Assembly (NCBI GenBank): GCA_944320985.1
Contig: CALUJN010000009.1
Location: 1-45,721, forward strand
Origin: an uncultured Alistipes sp.
GTDB lineage: Bacteria > Bacteroidota > Bacteroidia > Bacteroidales > Rikenellaceae
Direction of reading: 5' to 3'
Length of the DNA stretch: 45,721 nucleotides
A model generated the notes under the pieces. It made no database searches. It saw nothing but the letters and a program-made list of their open reading frames with translations, and was not told the DNA's origin. Position numbers and translations under genes: made by a program. Below are positions 27,801 to 35,894 of the stretch, piece after piece (position 1 is the stretch's first letter; the number at the start of each line of letters is the position of its first letter).

Positions 27801-28030
27801 TTGATCTGATAACGCCCCTTGGCGTCAGTAATGGCGTATGCCTTTTTTCCGTCGATGACCACGGTAGCGCCTATGAGCGGCTTTTTCGCGTCGTCGACCA
27901 CGGTTCCCGTAATTTCTCTCTCACGGAATTGTGCAACAGTCGTCCATGCAGGCCCCACCAACAAGGCTAACGTCAGCAGGAGTGCCCAAACCGTTGCATT
28001 TCGGCTCATCAAGAGGAGTCTTCGGTTCAT
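24836..28030 (-). CDS. SusC-family TonB-dependent outer-membrane transporter
   Basis: A 1064-residue importer of oligosaccharides. In order: signal peptide (to about 38), carboxypeptidase-D-like regulatory domain (about 42-125; ITGTVVDDAKKPLIGATV), TonB-box-like stretch before VVVGYGVQ (about 135-143), plug domain (about 145-265; SGQAAGVNVISASGSPGG, YVIDGVV, IEILKDAASAAIYGSRASNG) and a 22-strand barrel ending in an aromatic-rich terminus (YTINIATNF). I placed the start at 28030 (MNRRLLLMSRN), since the upstream frame contains the promoter. It is the first gene of the minus-strand operon continuing to SusD, the surface lipoprotein, the sulfatase and two pseudogenes. Confidence 0.96.
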   Translation of the reverse strand: MNRRLLLMSRNATVWALLLTLALLVGPAWTTVAQFREREITGTVVDDAKKPLIGATVVIDGKKAYAITDAKGRYQIKAAKGDVLQFAFLGMLSQKAVVGEKDVINIQMVADVVGVNEVVVVGYGVQNRRDITTAISSVTPDNLQDMPLFDINSALSGQAAGVNVISASGSPGGGADIQIRGLSTLSADTAPLYVIDGVVMQNDTSLESGPFSFINPADVASIEILKDAASAAIYGSRASNGVVLITTKSGSKGHTNIRIGIKAGVQQVFNKVDLLSPREFAMLAIEARNNLWIDSAPGRTASDPDAIRNSNSKIGYFQDFLDSGKKGTDWQDAIYQLAPYQEYQISATGGTDAIRYMLSGGIMDQDGIVRNSDFQRYSFRTNVDFKLGRKFNLSVKLSPIYTVQNYLRTHGRFHDAAGGIVQGALMMNPLMDIYDPTTLSGYSTGISQQATLGNAMTSMENPVAKINLLKDKREAFRFLGDVALTYNVLPDLNIRLSGSANVNSYHANNITPSLIGAYNELPPKPNNIQSTARRTMNLQSGLQINYKHRFTGGHNLAAVAVFETQFEKMHEVIARASDTWTDDLIIVDSSLSEDNRLGQSGMVEWGLMSGVARVNYDFRNRYYVMASIRADGSSKFSEKWGIFPAASAAWRVSQESFMRNVRWISDLKLRASYGVTGNNAIGNYQHLRLLAGEPYTLGAAGETLTNGIRLSTVGNEHLTWEQTYQVDAGIDLSLFHRLNITVDYYNKKTKDLLLSVQVPYTSGFSSRMSNMGKVRNEGWEIQLQSQNLVGRFKWSSNFNMSFNEQTVLALGPTKDPLYGDASYFSNTNITMVGHPVGLFYGLKAIGVYQNQEEVDRLPGIKTGNAKSRPGEFIYEDVNKDGRITINDRTVIGDPHPDFIFGFTNTFSWRNLSLKVFLRGSVGGEVMNMSWGSSSYRMIANGPRSWLNRWQSPENPGDGKTPRVVLTNRGIIDFEQLDSSFIEDGSFLNIQNISLSYNVPYSVVKKLRLKNLNFTFSVNNAYMWTKYSGYNPEARMNIGSTLAPGVDWGTYPLARTYTINIATNF

Positions 28031-28101
28031 AATAAGTAAAGTTAGGTTAATAAAATCCAAAATGCCGTGAACTGGAGCAATATTGGAAAGAAAGCCTTCT
28101 A

Positions 28102-28109
28102 CAAATTTA
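28102..28109 (-). promoter_or_regulatory. -7 box of the SusC operon
   Basis: TAAATTTG on the minus strand fits TAnnTTTG, 71 bases before the SusC start, with a partial -33 (GGTTG) 19 bases upstream. A leader of about 60-70 bases would precede SusC. Confidence 0.55.
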
Positions 28110-28543
28110 GAAGAAGAAAAACAAAAAACAACCCGACAGGACCCTGAAAGTTCCTTTTTGAGAGGTAAAAACAAGTACTTTTTTGCGTAAAAAATAGCAC
28201 TATTGTTCAGCGTGCAACGGGTTTAATATATTGATTTTCTTAACATTGTGATGATTTCTGATTTTTGCGCATCTCCACGCCGTTTCCGCCCCGCCCCCAA
28301 ATCCCCTCCGAAGAGACTCCGCGCCCTCTTTCCCGAGTTGGCCCGTTTGCGCGAATGGTTTTTATTTGCATTGGGTTTCAGTAAGTTAAACATTAGTACA
28401 CAAAAATGGCAGTATTGTGCAAAGATGCTTTGGCTGGAAATCACTACTTTTATCGACAGCCCGTGCCGCCACCGGCGCTTGCGGGCCTGCTGTCGATGCG
28501 GGAGTTTGGAAAGAAAGCCTGAAAAAGTTTAAACCCTAAAGCG
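28110..28543. other. Divergent control region between SusC and nine-gene operon
   Basis: About 430 bases separating the two divergent operons. No gene. The left part is AT-rich; the middle (28270-28350) and right (28455-28510) are GC-rich. I see no exact TAnnTTTG on the plus strand for the rightward operon. A regulator such as the HTCS would be expected to bind here, but I could not identify a repeated site. Confidence 0.4.
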
Positions 28544-29536
28544 ATGGTAAGAAAAATGGTAAAACAGACTCAAAATGCGTGCGGGGGGATTTGCCGGCAG
28601 GGCATCTCCCTTCTCAAGACCTTGTTGTTTCTCTGTCTTGTGGTCACTGCCTGCTCGAAGGAGGAGAGCCGTGCCGCGGTCGTCTACGACATCAAGGCCG
28701 AGACGCTGAAGTGCCGCGATCCGTTCATCTATCTGCACGAACCCTCCGGCATCTACTACCTGCACGTGAACGGCGGCGGGAAAATCAAGTGTTATACGAG
28801 CCCCGACCTGCAAAACTGGCGCTACGAGTGCGACTCCTTTATTCCGGAGCCCGACTTCTGGGGCAAGCAGGATTTCTGGGCCCCCGACATGTACGAATAC
28901 AAAGGCCGCTACTACCTCTTCGTGACCTTCAGTGCCCAGAACGCCAAGCGCGGCGTCTCCGTCCTAGAGTCCAACCGCCCCGAAGGGCCCTTCTTCCCCC
29001 TGACCAACAGCCCCATCACGCCCGAAGACCAGATGTGTCTGGACGGTTCGTTGTATATCGACGAGGAGGGGACGCCGTGGATGATCTACTGCCACGAGTG
29101 GCTGGAGGCTATCGACGGCGAGATTTATGCCGCGCAGATGACAAAGGACTTGTCAGCCTTGAAAGGCGAGCCGAAACTGCTGTTCCGGGCTTCGGAGGCT
29201 CCCTGGGTCGGCGACATCACCTCGGGAAATGTCACCGGCAAGGTGACCGACGCCCCCTTCATCATCCGCCAGGAGAGCGGCCGGCTCATCATGACCTGGT
29301 CGAGCTTCCGGGCCGACAACGGCCGCTATGCCGTCGGGCAGGCCTACTCCGAGGAGGGACTGCTGGGCCCCTGGTATCAGGTTGCCGCGCCATTGATCTC
29401 AGGAGGCGGCCACGCCATGTTCTTCAAGAACAAGGCCGGACGGCTGATGACCTCCTACCATGCACCCAACACCGCGCCCTCCTTCCTGAAAATCCGGAAG
29501 GCCTATATCTACCAGGACAAACTGCTTGTTGAATAA
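28544..29536 (+). CDS. GH43-like lipoprotein, type A
   Basis: A 330-residue lipoprotein (lipobox VTAC, Cys37, after a somewhat long leader; Met5 at 28556 is an alternative start). GH43 propeller with Asp59 (CRDPF), Asp167 (CLDGSLYID) and, at the usual general-acid site, TDAPF (Asp236). It is closest to the type A gene at 8794-9762 (shared YCHEWLE, FRASEAPW/FRASAAPW, SYHAPN). First gene of a rightward nine-gene operon; the next gene starts 21 bases later. Likely removes terminal sugars (arabinose/galactose type); exact specificity unknown. Confidence 0.86.
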   Translation: MVRKMVKQTQNACGGICRQGISLLKTLLFLCLVVTACSKEESRAAVVYDIKAETLKCRDPFIYLHEPSGIYYLHVNGGGKIKCYTSPDLQNWRYECDSFIPEPDFWGKQDFWAPDMYEYKGRYYLFVTFSAQNAKRGVSVLESNRPEGPFFPLTNSPITPEDQMCLDGSLYIDEEGTPWMIYCHEWLEAIDGEIYAAQMTKDLSALKGEPKLLFRASEAPWVGDITSGNVTGKVTDAPFIIRQESGRLIMTWSSFRADNGRYAVGQAYSEEGLLGPWYQVAAPLISGGGHAMFFKNKAGRLMTSYHAPNTAPSFLKIRKAYIYQDKLLVE

Positions 29537-29557
29537 TCCAACACACAACCCCATTTG

Positions 29558-31786
29558 ATGATGAACCCGCTATTCAAGACACTTTTTGCCGCCCTGGCAT
29601 GCGGCTTGGCAGGCAGCCCGGCGGCTGTCCTTGCAACCCCCCGGCAGGTCTATCCCGTCACGACCGAAAAGACCCAACTGGTCTACACGGTGGGCGAGGA
29701 CGGCAAGCTCATTTTCCGCTACTACGGCCCGCGCCTGCACGATGTCGACCAATTTTCGCGCACAAAGGGCTACAACCGCCCCGATTGCCGCCGCGAGGCA
29801 AACTACGAGGCCTACCCGGCCTTCGGCATGGGCTATGTCACCGAGCCGGCCCTCAGCATGGTCAACGCCGACGGCAGCCTCATCACCGAACTCGCCTTCG
29901 AGGGGTGTGAGCAGACGACCGAGGCGGGTGTAGAGCATACGGTCTTCACGCTGCGCGACCGCGTGCAGCCGCTGCGCGTACAACTGCATGTCGAGGCCTA
30001 CCAAGCCGAGGATGTCGTGGCCCAGTGGGCCGTCATCGAGAACCTCGGCCGCGGGGAGGTGACCTTGCAGCGCGTCTATTCGTCGTTTATGAACTTCCGC
30101 GCCAATGCCTACTACCTGACCCACTTCTACGGTACGTGGGCCAGCGAGATGAAGTGCATAGAGGAGCGGCTGGAGCCGGGCTTCAAGGTCATTGAGTCGA
30201 AGAAGGGCATACGCACGACCCAGAGCGAAAACGCCTCCTTCATCCTCTCGCTCGACGCCCCCGCTCAAGAGAACAGTGGCCGCTGCATCGGCGGAGCCCT
30301 AGCCTGGTCGGGCAACTACAAGCTCTCTTTCGAGGTCGACGAGCGCGACCACTTGAGCCTGCTGGCCGGTATCAATCCCTTCCTCTCGGCCTATACGCTC
30401 GGCCGCGGCGAACGCTTCGAGACCCCCAAGATGATTTACACCTACAGCGCAGAAGGCCAGGGTGAGGTTTCGCGCAATTTTCATGACTGGGCCCGCAAAT
30501 ACAGCCTCCATGCGGGCATGAGCGAGCGCCCCGTCCTGCTCAACAGCTGGGAGGGTACCTACTTCGATTTCGACGAGAAGGTGCTCACTGACATGATGGA
30601 CGACGCTGCGGCGCTCGGCATCGAACTCTTTGTCCTCGACGACGGGTGGTTCGGCAACAAATATCCGCGCAACAGCGATAAAATGGGCCTGGGCGACTGG
30701 CAGGTCAACAGCCGGAAGCTGCCCCGCGGCCTGCAATACCTCATCGACCACGCCAAGAGCAAGGGACTGAAGTTCGGCATCTGGATTGAGCCCGAGATGG
30801 TCAACCCCAAGAGCGAGCTGGCGGAGCGCCATCCCGACTGGATCGTACAGAGCCCCGGCCGCGAACAGATAACGATGCGCAACCAGCTGCTGCTCGACCT
30901 CACGAACCCTGCCGTGCGGGAGTTTGTCTGGAAGGTGGTGGACGACCTGCTGACGGCCCACCCCGACATCGCCTACATCAAGTGGGACGCCAACCGCCAT
31001 GTCGAGCAGGTGGGGTCAACGTATTTGCCCGACGACCGTCAGACCCACTTCTGGGTCGACTACACCCGCGGTCTGTACAGCATCTACCAGCGCATCCGCG
31101 AGAAGTATCCCGACGTGATGCTGCAGGCCTGTGCCTCGGGTGGCGGGCGTGTGGACTACGGCTCGCTCCAATATCACGACGAATTCTGGACTTCGGACAA
31201 TACGGATGCCCTGCAGCGCATCTATATGCAGTATGCCACCAATCTAATTTATCCCCCCATGGCTACCGCCTCGCATGTCTCGGCCTCGCCCGGACACCAG
31301 ACCGGCATCATCACGCCGCTGAAGTTCCGCTTCGACGTGGCCATGAGCGGCCGCCTGGGCATGGAACTGCAACCGAAAAACATGTCGGAAACGGAGAAAG
31401 CCTTTGCCCGTGAGGCTATCGTCAACTACAAGACGCATATCCGCGAGCTGGTCACCCGCGGCGACCTCTACCGGCTGATTTCGCCCTACGCCTGCACGAA
31501 CAACCATGCGGCCAACATGCTGGTAAGCAAGGACAAGAGCAAGGCGGTACTCTTTGCCTACTGCACGGGCTTCAACCGCCGCGGCGTGCGCCCCACGATA
31601 CACCTCCACGGGCTGGATGCCGCGAAGCGCTACCGGCTGACCGAGATTAACAAAATCAGCCCGCGCAAGTCGTTCTGGGGCGACGGCGAGGTCTTCGACG
31701 GCGAATACCTGAAAGAGGTAGGCGTCGAGCTGCAGATAGCTCGCCAGTATGAGAGTGCCGTCTTTTTGATTGAAGAGGTAAAATAA
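29558..31786 (+). CDS. GH36 alpha-galactosidase, exported
   Basis: A 742-residue enzyme that releases alpha-linked galactose. It has a cleavable signal (about 1-25), an N-terminal beta-sandwich domain (about 30-300), the TIM barrel (about 310-640) and a small C-terminal beta domain. Catalytic residues of the retaining GH36 mechanism are visible: nucleophile Asp477 in IKWDANRH and acid/base Asp547 in SDNTD, with the CASGGGRVDYG substrate-binding motif between them. The start is the first ATG of an ATGATG pair. 13 bases before the next gene. It implies galactose in alpha linkage in the target glycan. Confidence 0.95.
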   Translation: MMNPLFKTLFAALACGLAGSPAAVLATPRQVYPVTTEKTQLVYTVGEDGKLIFRYYGPRLHDVDQFSRTKGYNRPDCRREANYEAYPAFGMGYVTEPALSMVNADGSLITELAFEGCEQTTEAGVEHTVFTLRDRVQPLRVQLHVEAYQAEDVVAQWAVIENLGRGEVTLQRVYSSFMNFRANAYYLTHFYGTWASEMKCIEERLEPGFKVIESKKGIRTTQSENASFILSLDAPAQENSGRCIGGALAWSGNYKLSFEVDERDHLSLLAGINPFLSAYTLGRGERFETPKMIYTYSAEGQGEVSRNFHDWARKYSLHAGMSERPVLLNSWEGTYFDFDEKVLTDMMDDAAALGIELFVLDDGWFGNKYPRNSDKMGLGDWQVNSRKLPRGLQYLIDHAKSKGLKFGIWIEPEMVNPKSELAERHPDWIVQSPGREQITMRNQLLLDLTNPAVREFVWKVVDDLLTAHPDIAYIKWDANRHVEQVGSTYLPDDRQTHFWVDYTRGLYSIYQRIREKYPDVMLQACASGGGRVDYGSLQYHDEFWTSDNTDALQRIYMQYATNLIYPPMATASHVSASPGHQTGIITPLKFRFDVAMSGRLGMELQPKNMSETEKAFAREAIVNYKTHIRELVTRGDLYRLISPYACTNNHAANMLVSKDKSKAVLFAYCTGFNRRGVRPTIHLHGLDAAKRYRLTEINKISPRKSFWGDGEVFDGEYLKEVGVELQIARQYESAVFLIEEVK

Positions 31787-31799
31787 GAAGGTTTTTGAG

Positions 31800-33782
31800 A
31801 TGAAGAAGAGTATAGTAACCCTGTGTCTATTGTTGGCGGGCCTCTGTCCGGTTGCGGCGCAAATATTGGTCGAAACCGAGGCTTTTGCCGACAAGGGCGG
31901 CTGGGTCGCCGACCACCAGGCTTTCGACAAGATTCGTTCGGCCTACCTGATGGCCCATGGCCTGGGACGTCCCGTCGCGGATGCCGCCACCACAGTGCCG
32001 GTAGCGGAGGCGGGCACCTATCATGTCTACGCCAGCACCTACAACTGGACCTCGCCCTGGTATAAGGGCAAGGGCCCGGGAGCTTTCCAGGTGGTGGTCG
32101 ACGGCACGCCCCTCCCGGCGGAGCTTGGCACTACGGGCAGCGGCTGGGAGTGGCAGTATGCCGGGGCGGTGCGCCTGGCCAAGGGCGATGTGCGCCTGGC
32201 CCTGCACGACCTTACGGGTTTCAACGGCCGTTGTGACGCCCTCTATCTCTCGCGGGAGCAGACACCCCCGCCCGCCGATTATGCTCGCATGGAGGAGGTG
32301 CGCCGCCAACTCCTGGGGCAGGGTACGCCCCATGTCGCCCCGAAGGCCGATCTGGTGGTCGTAGGCGGCGGCATCGCAGGGTGTGCGACCGCGCTGACCG
32401 CGGCCCGCTACGGGCTGAAGGTTGTCCTGGTCGACAATCTCCCGTGGCTGGGCGGCAACAACGCGCTGGGGGTCCGCGCCTCGGGGCTAATGTATAAGAA
32501 CCTCTATCCCGAGCTGGGCAACATCACCTGCCAGGTGACAGGCGTACAGCTGGCCGCCAAGAACGACCCCGCTGCCTACCAGGTCGACCCGACGGGCTTC
32601 GGCGACGTGCGGTATGCGCACTACGAGCAGCAGCTGAACTCCCCCGTGCAGGACGCCCGCGGCTCGGACATGCTAAACTCCATCGAGCGGCTGGAGGCCC
32701 GTGGCGAAACCTCGGCCAACCGCCAGGAGCAGAACCTGAAGCAACAGGAGTACCTGCGCCGCAATGCTGCCCTGAAACGCGAGGCTCTCTTGCGCGAGGC
32801 CGGGGTTGAGATTTACCACGACATCCAGATCTTTGAGGTTGTGAAGGAAGGGACCCTTATCGCTTCGGTGAAGGGTAAGAGCCTGAAAAGCGGCGAGGAG
32901 TACATCTTCGCGGGAGGGCTCTTTGCCGACTGCACGGGCGACGGCACGGTGGGCTACCTGGCCGGAGCCGACTGGCGTATGGGCCGCGAGAGCCGCGACG
33001 TGGCGCAGGAGCCCTCGGCTCCCGAGGTCGCCGACCAGAAGAAGATGGGCTCGACGATGCAGTGGTATGCCTTCCCGCGTGCCGATGCGGGTTCATTTCC
33101 CCGTCCCGAGGAGCTGCCGTGGGCTATACGTGTCGACAAGGAGTACCACATCAACCGCAGCAGCTGGGCCTGGTGGTGGGAGACCGGCCTCGAGATAGAC
33201 AACGCTACCGAGGCGGAACTTGTGCGCGACAACTTCCTGCGGGCCGTCTTCGGCAACTGGGCCTACCTCAAGCACCACAATCCCCAATACGCCGGCTACC
33301 GCCTCGACTACCTGCAACATATCGCCATGAAGCGCGAGTCGCGCCGCCTGCTAGGCGACGTGATTCTCGACGAGACCGACATTCTGGAGCGCGTGAAGTT
33401 CCCCGACGCCAGTTTCACGACGACCTGGACGATGGATCTCCACTACGCCAAGCCAGAGAACGCCAAGCGCTATCCGGGCTGGGAGTGGGTCACCTACTGC
33501 ACCCATTACAAGCCCTTGGCCAAGGTCGACCGCTACGACGTGCCCTACCGGGTGCTCTATTCGCGCAATGTCGACAACCTCTTCATCGGCGGCCGCTGCA
33601 TGAGCGTGACACACCAGGCCTTGGGCACAGTGCGCGTGCAGATGACGCTCGGCATGGCCGGTGAGGTCACCGGCATGGCGGCCAAAATCTGCAAGGAACA
33701 GGGTGTCCTGCCGCGGGGAGTCTATGAAAAGCACCTGGACGACCTGAAGAAACTGATGAAAAAGGGTGCGCCCCTCAAATAA
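31800..33782 (+). CDS. Exported FAD-dependent oxidoreductase with N-terminal beta domain (paralogue 1)
   Basis: A 660-residue protein with a signal peptide (1-20). Residues about 22-155 form a beta-rich, carbohydrate-module-like domain (golvesin/CBM-like: YHVYASTYNWTSPWY, FQVVVDGTPL). From about 183 comes an FAD-binding Rossmann fold of the FAD_oxidored type (VVVGGGIAGCATALTAARYG, then LVDN) and the C-terminal FAD motif NLFIGGRCMSVTHQALGTVR. A central stretch (about 247-325) has no match to the paralogue at 39129. Export of a flavin enzyme is unusual. It probably oxidises a sugar or sugar derivative in the periplasm, but the substrate, product and electron acceptor are unknown. It lies between GH36 and an unrecognised glycosidase-like gene, 9 bases from the latter. 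Confidence 0.85.
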   Translation: MKKSIVTLCLLLAGLCPVAAQILVETEAFADKGGWVADHQAFDKIRSAYLMAHGLGRPVADAATTVPVAEAGTYHVYASTYNWTSPWYKGKGPGAFQVVVDGTPLPAELGTTGSGWEWQYAGAVRLAKGDVRLALHDLTGFNGRCDALYLSREQTPPPADYARMEEVRRQLLGQGTPHVAPKADLVVVGGGIAGCATALTAARYGLKVVLVDNLPWLGGNNALGVRASGLMYKNLYPELGNITCQVTGVQLAAKNDPAAYQVDPTGFGDVRYAHYEQQLNSPVQDARGSDMLNSIERLEARGETSANRQEQNLKQQEYLRRNAALKREALLREAGVEIYHDIQIFEVVKEGTLIASVKGKSLKSGEEYIFAGGLFADCTGDGTVGYLAGADWRMGRESRDVAQEPSAPEVADQKKMGSTMQWYAFPRADAGSFPRPEELPWAIRVDKEYHINRSSWAWWWETGLEIDNATEAELVRDNFLRAVFGNWAYLKHHNPQYAGYRLDYLQHIAMKRESRRLLGDVILDETDILERVKFPDASFTTTWTMDLHYAKPENAKRYPGWEWVTYCTHYKPLAKVDRYDVPYRVLYSRNVDNLFIGGRCMSVTHQALGTVRVQMTLGMAGEVTGMAAKICKEQGVLPRGVYEKHLDDLKKLMKKGAPLK

Positions 33783-33791
33783 CGAAAAAAC

Positions 33792-35894
33792 ATGAAAAAG
33801 AGACTTTTCATACTTCCTCTGTTGCTCCTGGCGGGAGGCCTTGGAAGTGATGCCGCCGCACAACGGCTCGAAAAACTGGAGATATTCCAGGACAACTATC
33901 CGCGGGCAGGTTACTTCCGTATCGCCGAGTTCAGCATCCGCTGGCATTATGCCGGCATGGAGGAGAAATATGACGAATGGAGCCGCCGCATGTCCGACCT
34001 TTCGGGCATCATGGGTAAAACCGAATACGAGGAGTTGATAGTCAACAACCCCCACCGGCAGATTTACAACTGGTTCCGCCGCTTCAAGGAGGACTATCCC
34101 GAGAAATTCGTGATGGTCCACCTCAACGGCCGCGGGCGCATCCCCGATTATCGCCTGGAAAAGTTTTCTCCCGGCCACTGGCTCTACTTCGAGGGAGCCA
34201 ATGTCCTCAACGCGCTGCCCGACGCCTCGTCGGAAGCCTATAAGCCCGAAGTGTGGCTGGAGGTCGACGACCCGTCGCACTTCCGCATGGACAACGGCGC
34301 GAAATTCAACACCCCCGACGACATCACCCTGGTGCGCCGCAGGGAGGACGGCACCTTCGACTGGGAGCATGCCGAATATGTCCGGCTGCTCAACATCCGC
34401 GGTAACCGCATCCGCGTGCGGCGGGCGATGTTCAACTCCACGGCCCGGGCATTTGAGCCCGGCAAGACCTACGCCGCGCCCCACGTAATGGGCGGCCCCT
34501 GGGAGGCGACGACCAACATGGTGTGGTACTACAACCTCTCCACGGTCTGTCCGCGTGATGCCGAGGGCAGGAGCTGTGCCGACGTGCTTCTGGAGGAGCT
34601 CTCCGGCAATTTCGCCCCGGGTGGCCGCTGGGAGACCTTCGACGGCGTGCAGTTCGACGTGATGATGAGCATCCCCACGACAGGCTACCACGAGCGCCGC
34701 AAGGCCTTGGGCCAGCGGGCCGATGTCGACATGGACGGACGGCAGGACGACGGCGTGGTGGACGGCCGCCAGACCTACGGACCGGGGTGCTTAGATTTTC
34801 TCACCCGCCTGCGAGCTGCCGTGGGTCCCGACCGCATCTTGGCGGCCGACGGCCGTGAGCACGGCTGCCAGAAAGCGGGCAACGGCGTATTGAGCGGCGT
34901 GGAGATGGAGGGCATTCCGGAGCAGCGGCCCTATGGATACATCACCTGGTCGACGGTATACAACATGCTCACCCATTGGAAGTCGCTGACCGCCACGCCG
35001 AAATTCAACTATGGGGCTTTCCGCTACAACACCCCCGAGAAACTGGCACCCTCGGATATGTTGCAATACTACCGCCTGGGGTTTGCCTTGAGTACCTTCA
35101 CCGACTCTTTCCTGCTGTGCAACAGCTGGTTCTCGTTGCGCGAGATACCCGATTTGCGCGAGGTCTTCAATATCAGGAAAGACGAGCCGGTGCTCGGCTG
35201 GCTGGGGCGGCCGCTCGGCCCGCCGCGCCATTTGGCCGCCGAAGCCCCCGATGTGTTGCAAGGGGCGGGCAATCCCATATCGCCCCGCCTGCTTGAGGAG
35301 ACTCCCGACGGCATACACTTGAGCGCAACGCCGGAGAACACCTACGCCACGGCCCGCATCACGGAGTCCGGGACGCTGGAGATACGGCCGACCGGGACAC
35401 GCGACCTTTGCGGATTTGTCCTCTGCAAGGTCCCCTACATCAACAACGAGGTCTATGTCGAGGTGACGATGCGCTCGACGGGCGAGGGCAGCAAGGAGCC
35501 GCAGGGATACAACCGCGCGCTGGTTGTCGCGGCCAACAACCAGCGCAAGCGCTTCATGGAGCAGCGTTCGGTGGTTTCGGACAAGTGGGCCACCCACCGC
35601 TTCTATTTCGCCAACACGTTTGACTGCATGAGCCAGGAAAAACTCATCTACAACCCGAAGGGCGAGCAGCGCTTCAACCTGCGGTTCATGATGCAGGATG
35701 CCGACTGCCCGATTGAAATCTCCCGCATCACCGTGCACAGCGCTTCAGAGATTGTCACGCGGGCGTTCGAACACGGCCTTGTTGTGGCCAATCTATCCAA
35801 CGAGACCTATGATTGTCAGGCCAACGGAAAACGCCTGCGCATCCCCGCCAAAGACGCCGCTTTTATACGGACCCAAAACAACGTCTCCAAATGA
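33792..35894 (+). CDS. Unrecognised exported glycosidase-like protein
   Basis: A 700-residue exported protein (signal about 1-23) whose family I do not recognise. The first ~500 residues look like a TIM-barrel glycosidase: FRIAEFSIRWHYAGM, FVMVHLNGRG, FDGVQFDVMM (Asp284, Asp289), DRILAADGRE, GVEMEGIP (Glu371, Glu373) and a late SLREIPDL region. The Asp and Glu motifs at strand ends are natural candidates for catalytic acids, as in uncharacterised GHL-type families. The last ~200 residues are beta-rich (LRFMMQDADCPIEISRITVHS), possibly a carbohydrate-binding or sandwich domain, then a short FEHGLVVANLSNETYDC segment. Translation is coupled to the next gene (ATGA overlap). Function inferred only from fold-like features and context. 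Confidence 0.7.
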   Translation: MKKRLFILPLLLLAGGLGSDAAAQRLEKLEIFQDNYPRAGYFRIAEFSIRWHYAGMEEKYDEWSRRMSDLSGIMGKTEYEELIVNNPHRQIYNWFRRFKEDYPEKFVMVHLNGRGRIPDYRLEKFSPGHWLYFEGANVLNALPDASSEAYKPEVWLEVDDPSHFRMDNGAKFNTPDDITLVRRREDGTFDWEHAEYVRLLNIRGNRIRVRRAMFNSTARAFEPGKTYAAPHVMGGPWEATTNMVWYYNLSTVCPRDAEGRSCADVLLEELSGNFAPGGRWETFDGVQFDVMMSIPTTGYHERRKALGQRADVDMDGRQDDGVVDGRQTYGPGCLDFLTRLRAAVGPDRILAADGREHGCQKAGNGVLSGVEMEGIPEQRPYGYITWSTVYNMLTHWKSLTATPKFNYGAFRYNTPEKLAPSDMLQYYRLGFALSTFTDSFLLCNSWFSLREIPDLREVFNIRKDEPVLGWLGRPLGPPRHLAAEAPDVLQGAGNPISPRLLEETPDGIHLSATPENTYATARITESGTLEIRPTGTRDLCGFVLCKVPYINNEVYVEVTMRSTGEGSKEPQGYNRALVVAANNQRKRFMEQRSVVSDKWATHRFYFANTFDCMSQEKLIYNPKGEQRFNLRFMMQDADCPIEISRITVHSASEIVTRAFEHGLVVANLSNETYDCQANGKRLRIPAKDAAFIRTQNNVSK

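Noticed and set aside
25346-27970. 874-codon plus-strand frame opposite SusC
   Set aside because: Antisense shadow caused by GC-rich codon use of the SusC gene; no signal, motif or promoter.
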